From JADJWR01 sp964509545 (GTDB lineage: Bacteria; Pseudomonadota; Gammaproteobacteria; Burkholderiales; Burkholderiaceae_F): a stretch of DNA of 23,604 bases. Both the position numbers and the translations under genes were made by a program. This document shows positions 6,504-14,973 of this stretch, piece by piece. The notes under the pieces are model-generated. The model did not search any database. It worked only from the letters and a program-made list of their open reading frames with translations, and was not told the DNA's origin. Numbering within the stretch: position 1 is the stretch's first letter; every line of letters starts with the position of its first letter. The DNA lies in the NCBI GenBank assembly GCA_964509545.1, contig CAZDXQ010000054.1, positions 1 to 23,604 on the forward strand. The letters run 5' to 3'.

Positions 6504-8669
6504 TCAGCGACCTGCAGCGAGTTGACTCGTCACCACACGTGGCGTGATGAAGATCAGCAGTTCGCTGCGGTCATTCACCGTAACCCGGTTCTTGAACAGG
6601 TGGCCGAGCACCGGGATGTCGCCGAGCAGAGGCACCTTGGTGACGGTGTTGCGCTCGAGTTGTTCGAATATGCCGCCGAGCACGACCGTGCCGCCGTTGT
6701 CGACCAGCACCTGCGTCTGCACGTTCTTCGTGTCGATTGCCGGTCCCGACTGCGTATCCTGGCCGCGGCTGTCCTTGTTGACCTTCACATCGAGGAAGAT
6801 CGCGCCCTCGGGCGTGATCTGCGGCGTCACCTCGAGCTTCAGCGTCGCCTTGCGGAACTGGACGTTCGTGGCGCCACTGGAAGTCGCCGCCTGGTACGGA
6901 ATCTCGGTGCCCTGCTCGATCGTCGCCTTGACCTTGTCGGCGGTGATCACGCGCGGGCTGGAGACGATCTTGCCGCGGCCATCGGCCTCGAGCGCGGAAA
7001 CCTCCAGCGTGAGGAAACGCGACAGCGCCGAGTTGAACAGCGTCAGCGTCGCACCGGCGGCGCCGAAGCCGCCGATCCCGCCTGCCGGCAGGTTGACGAA
7101 GTTGGCGTTGCTGGTGATCGCTGGCGTATTAACCGTGCCGAGTCCGCCCGCCGCGGCCGTGTCGGTGGTCACCGCGCCGGTCGACGTCGAGCCCACTCCA
7201 CCACCAGTGCCGAACACGCTGGTGCCACCGATCTCCCGAGGGGCGCCAGTCGAACCGCCGAGCCGCACGCCCAGATTGCGGCTGAAGCGATCGTCTGCTT
7301 CGACGATGCGCGCCTCGATCAGCACCTGCGGCACCTGCACGTCGATCCTTTGCAGCAGCCGGCGCACTTCCTCCAGACGGGTTGCCGTGTCCTGGACGAA
7401 GAGCTGATTCGTGCGCGGGTCGACGACCACGCTGCCGCGCTTCGACAGCATGCGCTGCTGGCCGTCGACGAGCAGCTTGCGCACGTCCTCGGCCTTCTGG
7501 TAGTTGACGACGAAATTCTCGGTGCGCAGAGGCTCGAGGTCGGCGATCTGGCTGCGCGCTTCGAGTTCCAGCTTCTCTTTCGCCGCCAGTTCGTCGCGCG
7601 GGGCCACGATGATCACGTTGCCGTTCTTGCGCATGTCCAGGCCCTTGCTCTGCAGGATGATGTCGAGCGCCTGATCCCAAGGCACATCCTTCAGCCGCAG
7701 CGTGATCGATCCGGCGACCGAGTCGCTGGTGATGATGTTGAGATCGGTGAAGTCGGCGATCACCTGCAGCAACGCGCGCACATCGACGTTCTGGAAGTTC
7801 AGCGACAGACGCTCGCCCTGGTAACCAGTGCGCGTGCCCTGGAACAGTCGCGTCGGATCTTCCTTGACCGGCTTGACCTCGACCACGAAACGCGTGTCGC
7901 TCTGGTAGGCGTTGTGCTCCCACAGCCCGCGCGGCTCGATGACCATGCGCACGTTGCTGCCCTGCTGCGTCGTGTTGACCAGTGCCACCGGCGTGCCGAA
8001 ATCGGTCACGTCCAGCCGCCGCCGCAGCGCATCGGGAACCGAGGTGCCGAGGAATTCGACGATCACCTGGTTGCCCTGCTGGCGGATGTCGACGTTCGTG
8101 TTCGGGTCGGACAGGTCGACCACCACGCGGCCCTCGCCTTCGGCGCCGCGGCGGAAATCGATGGTCCGCAATGTCCGCGGGCCGGAGGCGGCAGCCACCG
8201 GCGCGGCGCCGGCCGCCGGCGCGGCTTCAGCGGCGCGGAAGGTCGTGGTGTCGGCCAGCGCGCCGAGCGCCACCTGCACCGTGTTGCCGCTGACCGAGAT
8301 CGAATGGGTGAGCGTACGGCGCAGGTTGATCACCAGCCGCGTGCGTTCCTGCGCCTGAACGATGTTCACCGACCGCAGGTCGCCCTGGTTGAACTCCACC
8401 GCGTTGCGGCCGACGTTGTTCTCCGTGCCTGCCAGGTCGATGGCGATCCGCGCCGGGTTGGCGATCGAGAAGCTCGGCGGCGCCTCCTTCAGCGGCTGCT
8501 TCAGCTGGATCGTCAGCAGCACGCCAGAAGCGGTCTGCGTGGCGTCGACGCGCTCGATGCTGTTGGCTGCCGCGGCCGCCTGTGCCAGCACCGGGCCGGA
8601 GACGAATGCCGGCACCGCGGCAATCACGACGCACGCCGCAATCAGAAAACCCTTGACCGCCATCCTCAT
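6504..8669 (-). CDS. pilQ: Type IV pilus secretin PilQ
   Basis: Outer-membrane secretin through which the type IV pilus fibre passes. 721 residues from the ATG at 8667-8669, chosen because GGGGAG lies 6 nt upstream and because it gives a Sec signal peptide (MRMAVKGFLIAAC, cleavage near residue 30, VLAQ). Two AMIN domains (about 37-125 and 165-265) bind peptidoglycan. Then come an STN-type domain (about 285-345), a secretin N1/NolW domain (about 385-445) and the secretin barrel (about 540-712), with the signature VPLLGDIPVLGHLFKN at 679-694. A Gly/Ser/Thr-rich segment (470-545) precedes the barrel core. The start overlaps the pilP stop by ATGA. It is the last gene of pilMNOPQ. Confidence 0.97.
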   Translation of the reverse strand: MRMAVKGFLIAACVVIAAVPAFVSGPVLAQAAAAANSIERVDATQTASGVLLTIQLKQPLKEAPPSFSIANPARIAIDLAGTENNVGRNAVEFNQGDLRSVNIVQAQERTRLVINLRRTLTHSISVSGNTVQVALGALADTTTFRAAEAAPAAGAAPVAAASGPRTLRTIDFRRGAEGEGRVVVDLSDPNTNVDIRQQGNQVIVEFLGTSVPDALRRRLDVTDFGTPVALVNTTQQGSNVRMVIEPRGLWEHNAYQSDTRFVVEVKPVKEDPTRLFQGTRTGYQGERLSLNFQNVDVRALLQVIADFTDLNIITSDSVAGSITLRLKDVPWDQALDIILQSKGLDMRKNGNVIIVAPRDELAAKEKLELEARSQIADLEPLRTENFVVNYQKAEDVRKLLVDGQQRMLSKRGSVVVDPRTNQLFVQDTATRLEEVRRLLQRIDVQVPQVLIEARIVEADDRFSRNLGVRLGGSTGAPREIGGTSVFGTGGGVGSTSTGAVTTDTAAAGGLGTVNTPAITSNANFVNLPAGGIGGFGAAGATLTLFNSALSRFLTLEVSALEADGRGKIVSSPRVITADKVKATIEQGTEIPYQAATSSGATNVQFRKATLKLEVTPQITPEGAIFLDVKVNKDSRGQDTQSGPAIDTKNVQTQVLVDNGGTVVLGGIFEQLERNTVTKVPLLGDIPVLGHLFKNRVTVNDRSELLIFITPRVVTSQLAAGR

Positions 8670-9220
8670 CGCTTGCTCCCCTGTTGAGCCGCTTCCTGCA
8701 GCTCCAGCTTCGCTGGGCGTTCGACCCATTCGCCGGCCGCATCCTGGACAATTTCCTTGATCTGCACCTCGGTCTCCGAGATGCGCGTGACCAAGCCGAA
8801 GTTCTGGCCGACATAGTTGCCGACCCGCACCATGTGCGTGGCGCCACCGCTTTCGAGCAGCGCGATGTTGACGTTGCTCTGCCGCATCGTGCCGACCATC
8901 TTGATCTGGTCAAGCGGGAAGCCCTCGAGCGTTTCGCGCCGGCGCTCCAGGTCCGGCCGGATCGCGCTGGTGGTGGCGCGCACCTGCTGCTGGCGGGCCA
9001 CGGCCATTACCACCTTCTGCGCATCGAACGGATCGACCAGCGCCCGGCTTTCGTAGCTGTACGGCGTGAACTCCTTCGGTTCAGGCACCGTCTCCGCGAC
9101 CGGACGCACCTGCTGCCGGACCTCGGCCATCCACTGTCGCAGTTCGGATTCGTTCGACGGCGCGCAGCCGGCGGCGAGCACGGCAGCGAGCAGGCACAAC
9201 AGGCGTCGTGGGGCGTTCAT
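8666..9220 (-). CDS. pilP: Type IV pilus assembly lipoprotein PilP
   Basis: Inner-membrane-anchored periplasmic lipoprotein linking the PilN-PilO dimer to the secretin PilQ. 184 residues from the ATG at 9218-9220. The N-terminus is a lipoprotein signal with lipobox LAAGC, so Cys19 becomes the lipidated residue. The HR-like beta domain is in the C-terminal half (DQIKMVGTM, HMVRVGNYVGQNFG, VQIKEIVQDAAGEW). An upstream in-frame start at 9286 would put 22 basic residues before the lipobox and lies inside pilO, so it is rejected. Ten bases separate it from pilO, and its stop overlaps the pilQ start. Confidence 0.95.
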   Translation of the reverse strand: MNAPRRLLCLLAAVLAAGCAPSNESELRQWMAEVRQQVRPVAETVPEPKEFTPYSYESRALVDPFDAQKVVMAVARQQQVRATTSAIRPDLERRRETLEGFPLDQIKMVGTMRQSNVNIALLESGGATHMVRVGNYVGQNFGLVTRISETEVQIKEIVQDAAGEWVERPAKLELQEAAQQGSKR

Positions 9221-9230
9221 CGGCTCGGCA

Positions 9231-9872
9231 TCACTTCTTTGCGGTCGCCTGGCGCGCCTTGCGCTGCGCAGCCAGTTCCTCTTCATCGAGGTATCGATAG
9301 GTCTTGGCCGTGGCGTCGAGCGCCAGCACGCCGTCGCGCTGTGCAGTGAGGTTCAGGTTGTTCAAGGTGACGATGCGCGGCAGGTTGGCGATGTCGCCGG
9401 CAAAAGCGCCGAGGTCATGGTATCGGCCGGAAACCCGCACCGATATCGGCAGTTCGGCGTAGTAATCCTTCAGGTTCGTCTGCCCCGGCCGGAACAGCTC
9501 GAACTGAAGGCCGCGTCCGATGCCCGCCTGGTTGATGTCCGACAGCAGCGCGTCCATCTCGGCCTTGCTCGGCAGCTGCTTCTCCAGGGTGAGCACGTAC
9601 TGGCTGACCTGTTCCTTCTGCCGGCGCAGCTCGTCGAGATTGATCGCCTGCTGCAGCTTGGCGCGGTACTGATCCTTCAGCGTGCCTTCCTCGGCGCGCA
9701 GGCGCTCGAGCTCCTCGGACTGCTGGCTCCAGAGCAGGAAGTAGCCCCCTACCGCACAGACCGCGATCACCGCGATCCATACCGTCAGGCGCGGAAGAAG
9801 CGGCCACGTGCCGATATTTTCAAAGCTCAGTCCCTGAAACTGGGATACGAGCTGCTTGGTGTCGATCGCCAT
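9231..9872 (-). CDS. pilO: Type IV pilus inner-membrane platform protein PilO
   Basis: Bitopic inner-membrane protein that dimerises with PilN and transmits between the cytoplasmic motor side and PilP/PilQ. 213 residues: a short cytoplasmic N-terminus, one membrane segment at about 29-48 (LTVWIAVIAVCAVGGYFLLW), a coiled coil from about 50 to 100 rich in Glu, Gln, Arg and Leu, then the ferredoxin-like periplasmic domain (RGLQFELFRPGQ, YYAELPISVRVSGRYHDLG, IVTLNNLNL). ATG at 9870-9872 has GAGG 8 nt upstream. Only 28 bp separate it from pilN. Confidence 0.95.
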   Translation of the reverse strand: MAIDTKQLVSQFQGLSFENIGTWPLLPRLTVWIAVIAVCAVGGYFLLWSQQSEELERLRAEEGTLKDQYRAKLQQAINLDELRRQKEQVSQYVLTLEKQLPSKAEMDALLSDINQAGIGRGLQFELFRPGQTNLKDYYAELPISVRVSGRYHDLGAFAGDIANLPRIVTLNNLNLTAQRDGVLALDATAKTYRYLDEEELAAQRKARQATAKK

Positions 9873-9900
9873 TCGTTTCGCCTCGCTGCGGGAACCCGGC

Positions 9901-10518
9901 CTATTTCTTCTTCGCCGGCGCTGCTGCCGCCTGCGCCTGCTGCATCTGTGCGCGCTCGGGCGTCGGCTTCAGCGCGAAGTTCAGCGAGAAGTCGAACAGC
10001 CGTCGCTGCACGCCGGGGGGCTGCTGCCCCGAGACGCGGATTTCGACGAGTTCCGGCCGATCGAGGAATTTCGAGTTGCTCTGCAGGTTGCGCAGGAATT
10101 CGGACACGCGCTCGTTCGATGCCGCCCAGCCGGCCACGTTGACCTTCTTGTCCTCCTGCTTGACCGAGCGCAGATAAATGCCCTCGGGCACCTGCTTGGT
10201 CAGTTCGTCCATCAGGTACACGGGCTGGTTGCGATCGGCTTGCAGGTCCTCGACCGCCCGCTGCCGAGCCCGCAGCGCTTCGATCTCCTGGCGCAGCGTG
10301 GCGATCTCGCGGATCTGCAGGTCAAGCTTGCGGTTCTCGGCGCTGATGATGTCGTTGCGTTCGCGCTGGCTGGCGATCTGCCCCTGCAGCACGGTCCAGA
10401 CCGCGAAGACGAGAGCGATGCCCGCGATCAGGCTCAGCCCGGTGAAGAAGAAGAAAGCCTTCTTCTGCCGCTCGCGTCTCTCGGCGCGATGCGGCAGCAG
10501 ATTGACGCGGATCCTCAT
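9901..10518 (-). CDS. pilN: Type IV pilus inner-membrane platform protein PilN
   Basis: Partner of PilO; its cytoplasmic N-terminus normally docks into PilM. 205 residues. The conserved PilM-binding motif is at the very start (MRIRVNLLPHRAE, family consensus INLLPWR). One membrane segment follows at about 22-44, then a coiled coil (about 50-95), and the periplasmic domain with LMDELTKQVPEGIYL and VAGWAASNERVSEFLRNL. The C-terminal tail is Ala/Gln/Lys-rich. ATG at 10516-10518 has GGAGG 6 nt upstream, a strong ribosome site. Confidence 0.95.
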   Translation of the reverse strand: MRIRVNLLPHRAERRERQKKAFFFFTGLSLIAGIALVFAVWTVLQGQIASQRERNDIISAENRKLDLQIREIATLRQEIEALRARQRAVEDLQADRNQPVYLMDELTKQVPEGIYLRSVKQEDKKVNVAGWAASNERVSEFLRNLQSNSKFLDRPELVEIRVSGQQPPGVQRRLFDFSLNFALKPTPERAQMQQAQAAAAPAKKK

Positions 10519-10594
10519 GGCAGCCTCCGCGCGCGCCGCGCACCCTGCCCGCAGGCGTCGCGGGATACGAAAAGAACGGCAAACCGCGAAGCGC

Positions 10595-11674
10595 TCATGT
10601 ATCGAACCTCCGCATCGCCAGGCCGCAAGGCGTCAGCAGCGCCGGTGCATCGAGGCGAAGCTGCTTGTCGCGCACGGCTCCGGAAATCTCCATGCCCTTG
10701 AACGGCGAGATCACCGACGTCGGCACCTGGGCCCGCTCCATCAGTTCGTCGGCCAGGCCGGTCAGGATCGCCGAACCCCCGGCAAGCATGATCTGGTCGA
10801 TCCGCGTGTACGGCGTCGAGGTGAAGAAGAACTGCAGCGCGCGCGTGATCTCGGTGACCGCGGACTCGACGAACGGCCGCAGCACATCGGACTCGTAGTT
10901 GGCCGGCAGGTCGCCGCTGCGCTTCTTCTGTTCGGCTTCGTCAGCCGAGATGCCGTAGGCGCGGGCGATGTCGGCAGTCAACTGCTGGCCACCGAAAGGC
11001 TGGTCGCGCTCGTAAATGGCCTCGCCATCGTGCATCACGGTGGCGATCGTCGAGTTCGCGCCCAGATAGAAGGCGGCGATCACCAGGCCCTCGCCGCGAT
11101 TGGGCAACTGCTCGATCAGCCGTTCGAGGGCACCGCGCATCGCATAGGACTCGACGTCGATCACCGCCGGCTTCAAGCCCGCCGCTTGGGCAACCGCCAT
11201 CCTGTCCTCGACCTTTTCCTTGCGCGAGGCCGCAATGAGCACCTCGACGTCGTCAGGCGAATTCGGAATCGGGCCGAGCACCTGAAAGTCGAGACTCACT
11301 TCGTCGAGCGCGAAGGGAATGTACTGGTTGGCCTCGCTCTCGACCTGCATCTCGAGTTCTTCCTCGCGCAGTGCCGCCGGAAGGGCGATGCGCTTGGTGA
11401 TCACTGCCGACGCGGGAAGCGCCATCGCCACGTTCTTGATCCGCGTACCCGAGCGCCGCCAGGCGCGTTTTACCGCTTCGGCGACAACGTCGATCTTGTC
11501 GAAATTGCCGTCGACAACGGCGCCCCGAGGCAACGGTTCGATGGCGTAACGCTCAAGGCGCAACGACCCCGGCGTCGATTGCGACAGTTCGACCAGCTTC
11601 ACGCTCGACGAACCAATGTCGAGGCCGATCAGCGGCGGAGTCTTGCTTGACAGAAACGGCAATTCAAAAGCCAA
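10595..11674 (-). CDS. pilM: Type IV pilus assembly ATPase-like protein PilM
   Basis: Cytoplasmic actin-like (FtsA-related) protein that binds the PilN N-terminus and connects the pilus motor to the alignment complex. 359 residues. The phosphate-1 motif is GLDIGSSSVKLVEL (18-31). The SHS2-like inserted region includes VNQYIPF-type sequence (EANQYIPFALDEV). DVESYAMRGALE, LGANSTIATVMHDG and LAGGSAILTGLADE are the remaining nucleotide-fold motifs. The start is TTG at 11672-11674, supported by GGGAG 7 nt upstream and by the standard N-terminus (AFELPFLSSK). It is the first gene of the pil operon, divergent from the PBP1A gene. Confidence 0.95.
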   Translation of the reverse strand: MAFELPFLSSKTPPLIGLDIGSSSVKLVELSQSTPGSLRLERYAIEPLPRGAVVDGNFDKIDVVAEAVKRAWRRSGTRIKNVAMALPASAVITKRIALPAALREEELEMQVESEANQYIPFALDEVSLDFQVLGPIPNSPDDVEVLIAASRKEKVEDRMAVAQAAGLKPAVIDVESYAMRGALERLIEQLPNRGEGLVIAAFYLGANSTIATVMHDGEAIYERDQPFGGQQLTADIARAYGISADEAEQKKRSGDLPANYESDVLRPFVESAVTEITRALQFFFTSTPYTRIDQIMLAGGSAILTGLADELMERAQVPTSVISPFKGMEISGAVRDKQLRLDAPALLTPCGLAMRRFDT

Positions 11675-11714
11675 GGTGGCACTCCCGAAAGCACAGTTCG
11701 ACTCGATCGCAAGG

Positions 11715-11751
11715 CCCTCGCCGACGAGGGACGGGGAAGAAGGAGTTCCCC
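11715..11751 (-). promoter_or_regulatory. Tandem hairpins in the pilM 5' leader
   Basis: Two perfect inverted repeats lie two bases apart: CCCTCG-CCGA-CGAGGG (11715-11730) and GGGGAA-GAAGGAG-TTCCCC (11733-11751). Both fall between the candidate pilM promoter and the pilM start. There is no T tract, so they are not a typical terminator. Possible roles are mRNA stability or protein/sRNA binding. The structures are seen; the role is inferred. Confidence 0.4.
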
Positions 11752-11843
11752 TTTGAGACAGGACCGTTGAACCGACCCGACCCTCCGTTGAATTTTCCTT
11801 ATGTTTCGAGCGTTTACCGCGATTTTGTTGGATGCTACTTGAG

Positions 11844-11873
11844 ATCCTATCAACAGTGCAGAAAGAATCACAA
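11844..11873 (-). promoter_or_regulatory. Candidate promoter of the pilMNOPQ operon
   Basis: Minus strand TTGTGA (11868-11873), 18-nt spacer, TAGGAT (11844-11849); 4/6 matches in each hexamer. It lies in the AT-rich centre of the divergent region and would give a leader of about 160 nt. Weak on sequence alone. Confidence 0.25.
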
Positions 11874-12115
11874 CCCCTACTTACGGACGAGTGGAGCGTC
11901 GGCGACTCGGACGATGCCGCCCCACCGGCACCACCAAACGGGCTAGTCCATAGTGTGCGCAGCTGCGGCGCCGCCCAGCGCAGCGCTTAAACTCCCGTCA
12001 CTTCATTTCGACGTTCGACGGCAGGACCTTAGCCGCCTGTCCGCGGCAGCGCCGCCATCCGAACGCATTGTCCCGACCCGTGGCCGCCCGCTCAAGTGCC
12101 AGCAACGCCTCACCC

Positions 12116-14455
12116 ATGCAGCGTTTGCGCAACGCACCGCTGTGGGTCCGGGCCGTTTTCGGCACCGCCGTCGCCGCCGCCGGCGCCGCGTTGTGCGGCG
12201 CGCTGCTGCTAGTTTTCGTTTTTGCTCTGACCTACGCCAACCTGCCTCCCATCGACACGCTGACCGACTACCAGCCGCGCATCCCGCTGCGGGTCTGGAC
12301 GGCCGACGGCATCCTGATCGGCGAATTCGGCGAGGAGCGGCGCGACTATGTGCCGATCAAGGAGGTGCCGCAGCGAGTCAGGCAGGCGATTCTCGCTGCC
12401 GAAGACGATGCCTTCTATCGGCATCGCGGCGTTGACTACACCGGGCTGGCCCGGGCGATGGTGGCCAATTTCGCCACCGGCAGGCGCAGCCAGGGCGGCA
12501 GCACGATCACGATGCAGGTGGCTCGCAATTTCTACCTGAGCTCAGAGCGAAGTTATCTGCGCAAGCTCTACGAGATTGCGCTGGCCTTCAAGATCGAGTC
12601 GGAGCTGTCGAAGGACCGCATTCTGGAGGTCTACGTCAACCAGATCTTCCTCGGCCAGCGCGCCTACGGCTTTTCTGCCGCCGCGCAGACATATTTCGGC
12701 AAGAAACTGGCCGATGTCTCCGTGGGCGAAGCGGCAATGCTGGCCGGGCTGCCGGCAGCACCCAGTGCCTACAACCCCTGGGTCAATCCGCGCCGCGCCA
12801 AAGCCCGCCAGCAGTACGTCCTGTCGCGCATGCTGCAGCTCGGTTTCATATCCAGGCGCGACCACGACGACGCCGTTGCGGAAACGTTCAAGCCGCGCCA
12901 GGCGCTTGCCGCATACGCGCCGAACTCCACCCGCGCCCTGCTGCACGCGCAGTACGCCGCCGAGATGACACGGCAGGCCATGTTCGACGTCTTCCGCGAG
13001 GAGGCTTATACGCGCGGCCTGAACGTCTACACCACGCTGGTCAGCGGCGAGCAACTAGCGGCGCATGAGGCCGTTCGCAACCAGGTACTGACCTACGACC
13101 GCCGCTACGGCTACCGGGGCCCCGAAGCCTTTATTCAGCTGCCGGCCGAGCCGGCGCAGCGGGAGCAGCGCATCGAGGATGCAATCGTCGAGGCCATAGA
13201 CAGCCCGAACCTCTTTCCGGCGGTGGTGATCGAGGCGTCGCCGAAGCAGGTCCGGGCCGTGATCGAGGGCGTCGAGGAGATCGAGATCACGGGCGAAGGG
13301 TTGCGCTTCGCCGCCCGCTCGCTCGACCCGAAGGCGCAGCCGGCACGCCGCATCGTTCCGGGTGCCCTGTTGCGGGTGGCGCGCCACAGCAAGGGCCATT
13401 GGGAGATCCTGCAGCTGCCGCAGGTCGAGGCGGCCTTCATCGCCGCCGACACGCGCGACGGATCGGTGCGGGCGCTGGTCGGCGGCTTCGACTTCAACCT
13501 GAACAAGTTCAATCACGCCACGCAGGCGTGGCGGCAGCCGGGCTCGAGCTTCAAGCCTTTCGTGTATTCCGCCGCGCTTGAGCGCGGCTTCATGCCCAGC
13601 ACGCTGATCAACGACGCACCGCTCGCCGTCGACCCCGCTGAAACCGGCGGCCAGCTGTGGGAACCGAAGAACTACGACGGCAAGTTCGATGGTCCGCTGC
13701 GCCTTCGCCAGGCGCTGGCCCGCTCCAAGAATCTCGTGTCGATCCGGGTGATCAAGGCGATCGGGCCGCAGTACGCGCAGACCCACGTCACGCGCTTCGG
13801 ATTCGAGGCCGCCAGGCATCCGCCTTTCATGACGATGGCTCTGGGCGCCGGTTCGGTGACGCCCTGGCAGATGGCCGCAGCCTATGCGATCTTCGCCAAC
13901 GGCGGTTATCGGCTGCCCTTGGTGCTGATCGACCGGGTGACCGATTCGCGTGGTCGGGTGATCATGGCGGCAGAGCGTGTCCACGCCGGCGACGAAAGGG
14001 CGCGCGTGCTCGATGCGCGCAACGCCTATGTGATGGACAGCCTGCTGAAGGACGTCACCCGTTACGGCACGGCGGCGAGCGCCTCGCGGCTGCGCCGCGA
14101 CGACATCGCTGGCAAGACCGGAACAACCAATGACTCGCACGATGCCTGGTTCGCCGGCTACGGCGGCGGCATTGTCGCAGTGTCCTGGATGGGCTTCGAT
14201 CAGCCGCGACCGCTCGGCGATCGCGAGACCGGCGGTGGCCTGGCGCTGCCGATCTGGATCTCCTACATGGGCAAGGTGCTGCCGAACCGGCCGCCGATGC
14301 CTCAGACGCCGCCCGAGGGTGTCGTCAACGTCGGCGGCGAGGTCTACTTCGCCGAGTTCCAGCCCGGACAGGGAATCGCCAGCGTCGGACTCGAGGACGC
14401 GCTGCCGGGCGGCGACACTGGCGCGACCACGGCGGTGCGCGAACAGATCTTCTGA
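12116..14455 (+). CDS. mrcA: Penicillin-binding protein 1A (bifunctional transglycosylase/transpeptidase)
   Basis: Class A PBP that polymerises glycan strands and crosslinks peptides on the periplasmic face of the inner membrane. 779 residues from the ATG at 12116. A membrane anchor lies at about 14-40. The GT51 glycosyltransferase domain has ILAAEDDAFYRHRG (catalytic Glu96), RRSQGGSTITMQVARN, KIESELSKDRILEVYVN and GFSAAAQTYFGK. An OB-like insert (about 300-440) precedes the transpeptidase with SSFK (Ser477 nucleophile), SKN (537-539) and KTGT (667-670). Upstream TTG (12068) and GTG (12080) alternatives exist and none has a Shine-Dalgarno site, so the exact start is uncertain. Divergence from pilM is the classic ponA/pilM arrangement. 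Confidence 0.95.
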   Translation: MQRLRNAPLWVRAVFGTAVAAAGAALCGALLLVFVFALTYANLPPIDTLTDYQPRIPLRVWTADGILIGEFGEERRDYVPIKEVPQRVRQAILAAEDDAFYRHRGVDYTGLARAMVANFATGRRSQGGSTITMQVARNFYLSSERSYLRKLYEIALAFKIESELSKDRILEVYVNQIFLGQRAYGFSAAAQTYFGKKLADVSVGEAAMLAGLPAAPSAYNPWVNPRRAKARQQYVLSRMLQLGFISRRDHDDAVAETFKPRQALAAYAPNSTRALLHAQYAAEMTRQAMFDVFREEAYTRGLNVYTTLVSGEQLAAHEAVRNQVLTYDRRYGYRGPEAFIQLPAEPAQREQRIEDAIVEAIDSPNLFPAVVIEASPKQVRAVIEGVEEIEITGEGLRFAARSLDPKAQPARRIVPGALLRVARHSKGHWEILQLPQVEAAFIAADTRDGSVRALVGGFDFNLNKFNHATQAWRQPGSSFKPFVYSAALERGFMPSTLINDAPLAVDPAETGGQLWEPKNYDGKFDGPLRLRQALARSKNLVSIRVIKAIGPQYAQTHVTRFGFEAARHPPFMTMALGAGSVTPWQMAAAYAIFANGGYRLPLVLIDRVTDSRGRVIMAAERVHAGDERARVLDARNAYVMDSLLKDVTRYGTAASASRLRRDDIAGKTGTTNDSHDAWFAGYGGGIVAVSWMGFDQPRPLGDRETGGGLALPIWISYMGKVLPNRPPMPQTPPEGVVNVGGEVYFAEFQPGQGIASVGLEDALPGGDTGATTAVREQIF

Positions 14456-14464
14456 TCGATCGCC

Positions 14465-14791
14465 TCAGCCGGCGCGCAGCAGCACGGCCACACCGCCCTG
14501 CGCCGATAGCAGCCGCGACAGCGCCGTGAACAGTTCGGAGCCATCGCGCGTGTCGCGCCAGGCGCCGTCGCACCATTCATAGTGAAAGCCGCCGCTCTTT
14601 GCGGCGACCCAGATCTGCCGCATGGGCGCCTGGCTGTTGACAACCACTTTCGAGCGATCGGCAAGTTCCAGCGTCAGCACGTTGCCGCTGCGCGTCGCCT
14701 CGATGTCGGCGTCGCAGGCCTCGATCGCGCCCTCGATTGCATCGAGAACGCGTTCGGCCGCGGCGAGGAACTCGGATTCAGTCATGCCCAT
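14465..14791 (-). CDS. cyaY: Frataxin-like iron-binding protein CyaY
   Basis: Small cytosolic protein that binds iron and modulates Fe-S cluster assembly on IscS. 108 residues, the family's normal length. The frataxin fold is recognisable: an acidic first helix (MTESEFLAAAERVLDAIE, then EACDADIEA), strands GNVLTLELAD and SKVVVNSQAP, then the diagnostic QIWVAAKSGGFHYEW and a C-terminal helix (LFTALSRLLSAQ). Two ATGs two codons apart are possible (14791 and 14785); the first has GAGG 9 nt upstream. It converges on the PBP1A gene with a 9-bp gap. It diverges from lptM with only 14 bp between the start codons. Confidence 0.93.
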   Translation of the reverse strand: MGMTESEFLAAAERVLDAIEGAIEACDADIEATRSGNVLTLELADRSKVVVNSQAPMRQIWVAAKSGGFHYEWCDGAWRDTRDGSELFTALSRLLSAQGGVAVLLRAG

Positions 14792-14805
14792 GGTAGATTG
14801 CCTCG

Positions 14806-14973
14806 ATGCCTCGCGCCCCGATGATTCGTTGCCTCTGCGTCATTGTATTGACGGTGGCTGTGCTCGCGGCCTGCGGCCAGAAAGGGCCGCTGGTGCTGCC
14901 TGAGGAGGCACGCCGCAAACCGGCGCCGACGCCATCGCACGATGTCCCGCCGACGCAGGATCGCCGCCAATGA
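14806..14973 (+). CDS. lptM: Small lipoprotein LptM (YifL-like), 55 residues
   Basis: A short gene easily missed by length cut-offs. It encodes an N-terminal lipoprotein signal (MIRCLCVIVLTVAVL) ending in the lipobox LAAC (Cys23), immediately followed by GQKGPLVLP, the signature of the YifL/LptM family, and a Pro-rich tail. In E. coli LptM helps LptD mature with its native disulfides at the outer membrane; the same role is inferred. The start may be 14806 or the ATG at 14821 (five codons later); neither has a good ribosome site. Its stop overlaps the lysA start as ATGA, so the two are co-translated. The lptM-lysA pairing beside cyaY is widely conserved in proteobacteria. Confidence 0.88.
   Translation: MPRAPMIRCLCVIVLTVAVLAACGQKGPLVLPEEARRKPAPTPSHDVPPTQDRRQ

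Larger units (their letters stand above)
11675..12115. other. 441-bp divergent intergenic region between pilM and the PBP1A gene
   Basis: Carries the promoters of two oppositely directed units. On the pilM side there are two perfect hairpins (11715-11730 and 11733-11751) in the presumed leader, preceded by a candidate minus-strand promoter (11844-11873). The central part, about 11770-11880, is clearly more AT-rich than its surroundings, as expected of a promoter region. No convincing coding frame and no clear PBP1A promoter were found. Confidence 0.6.

Noticed and set aside
6378..8687. 769-codon plus-strand open frame
   Set aside because: Lies entirely opposite pilQ, which has textbook AMIN and secretin motifs; translation is rich in Arg, His and Asp without motifs.
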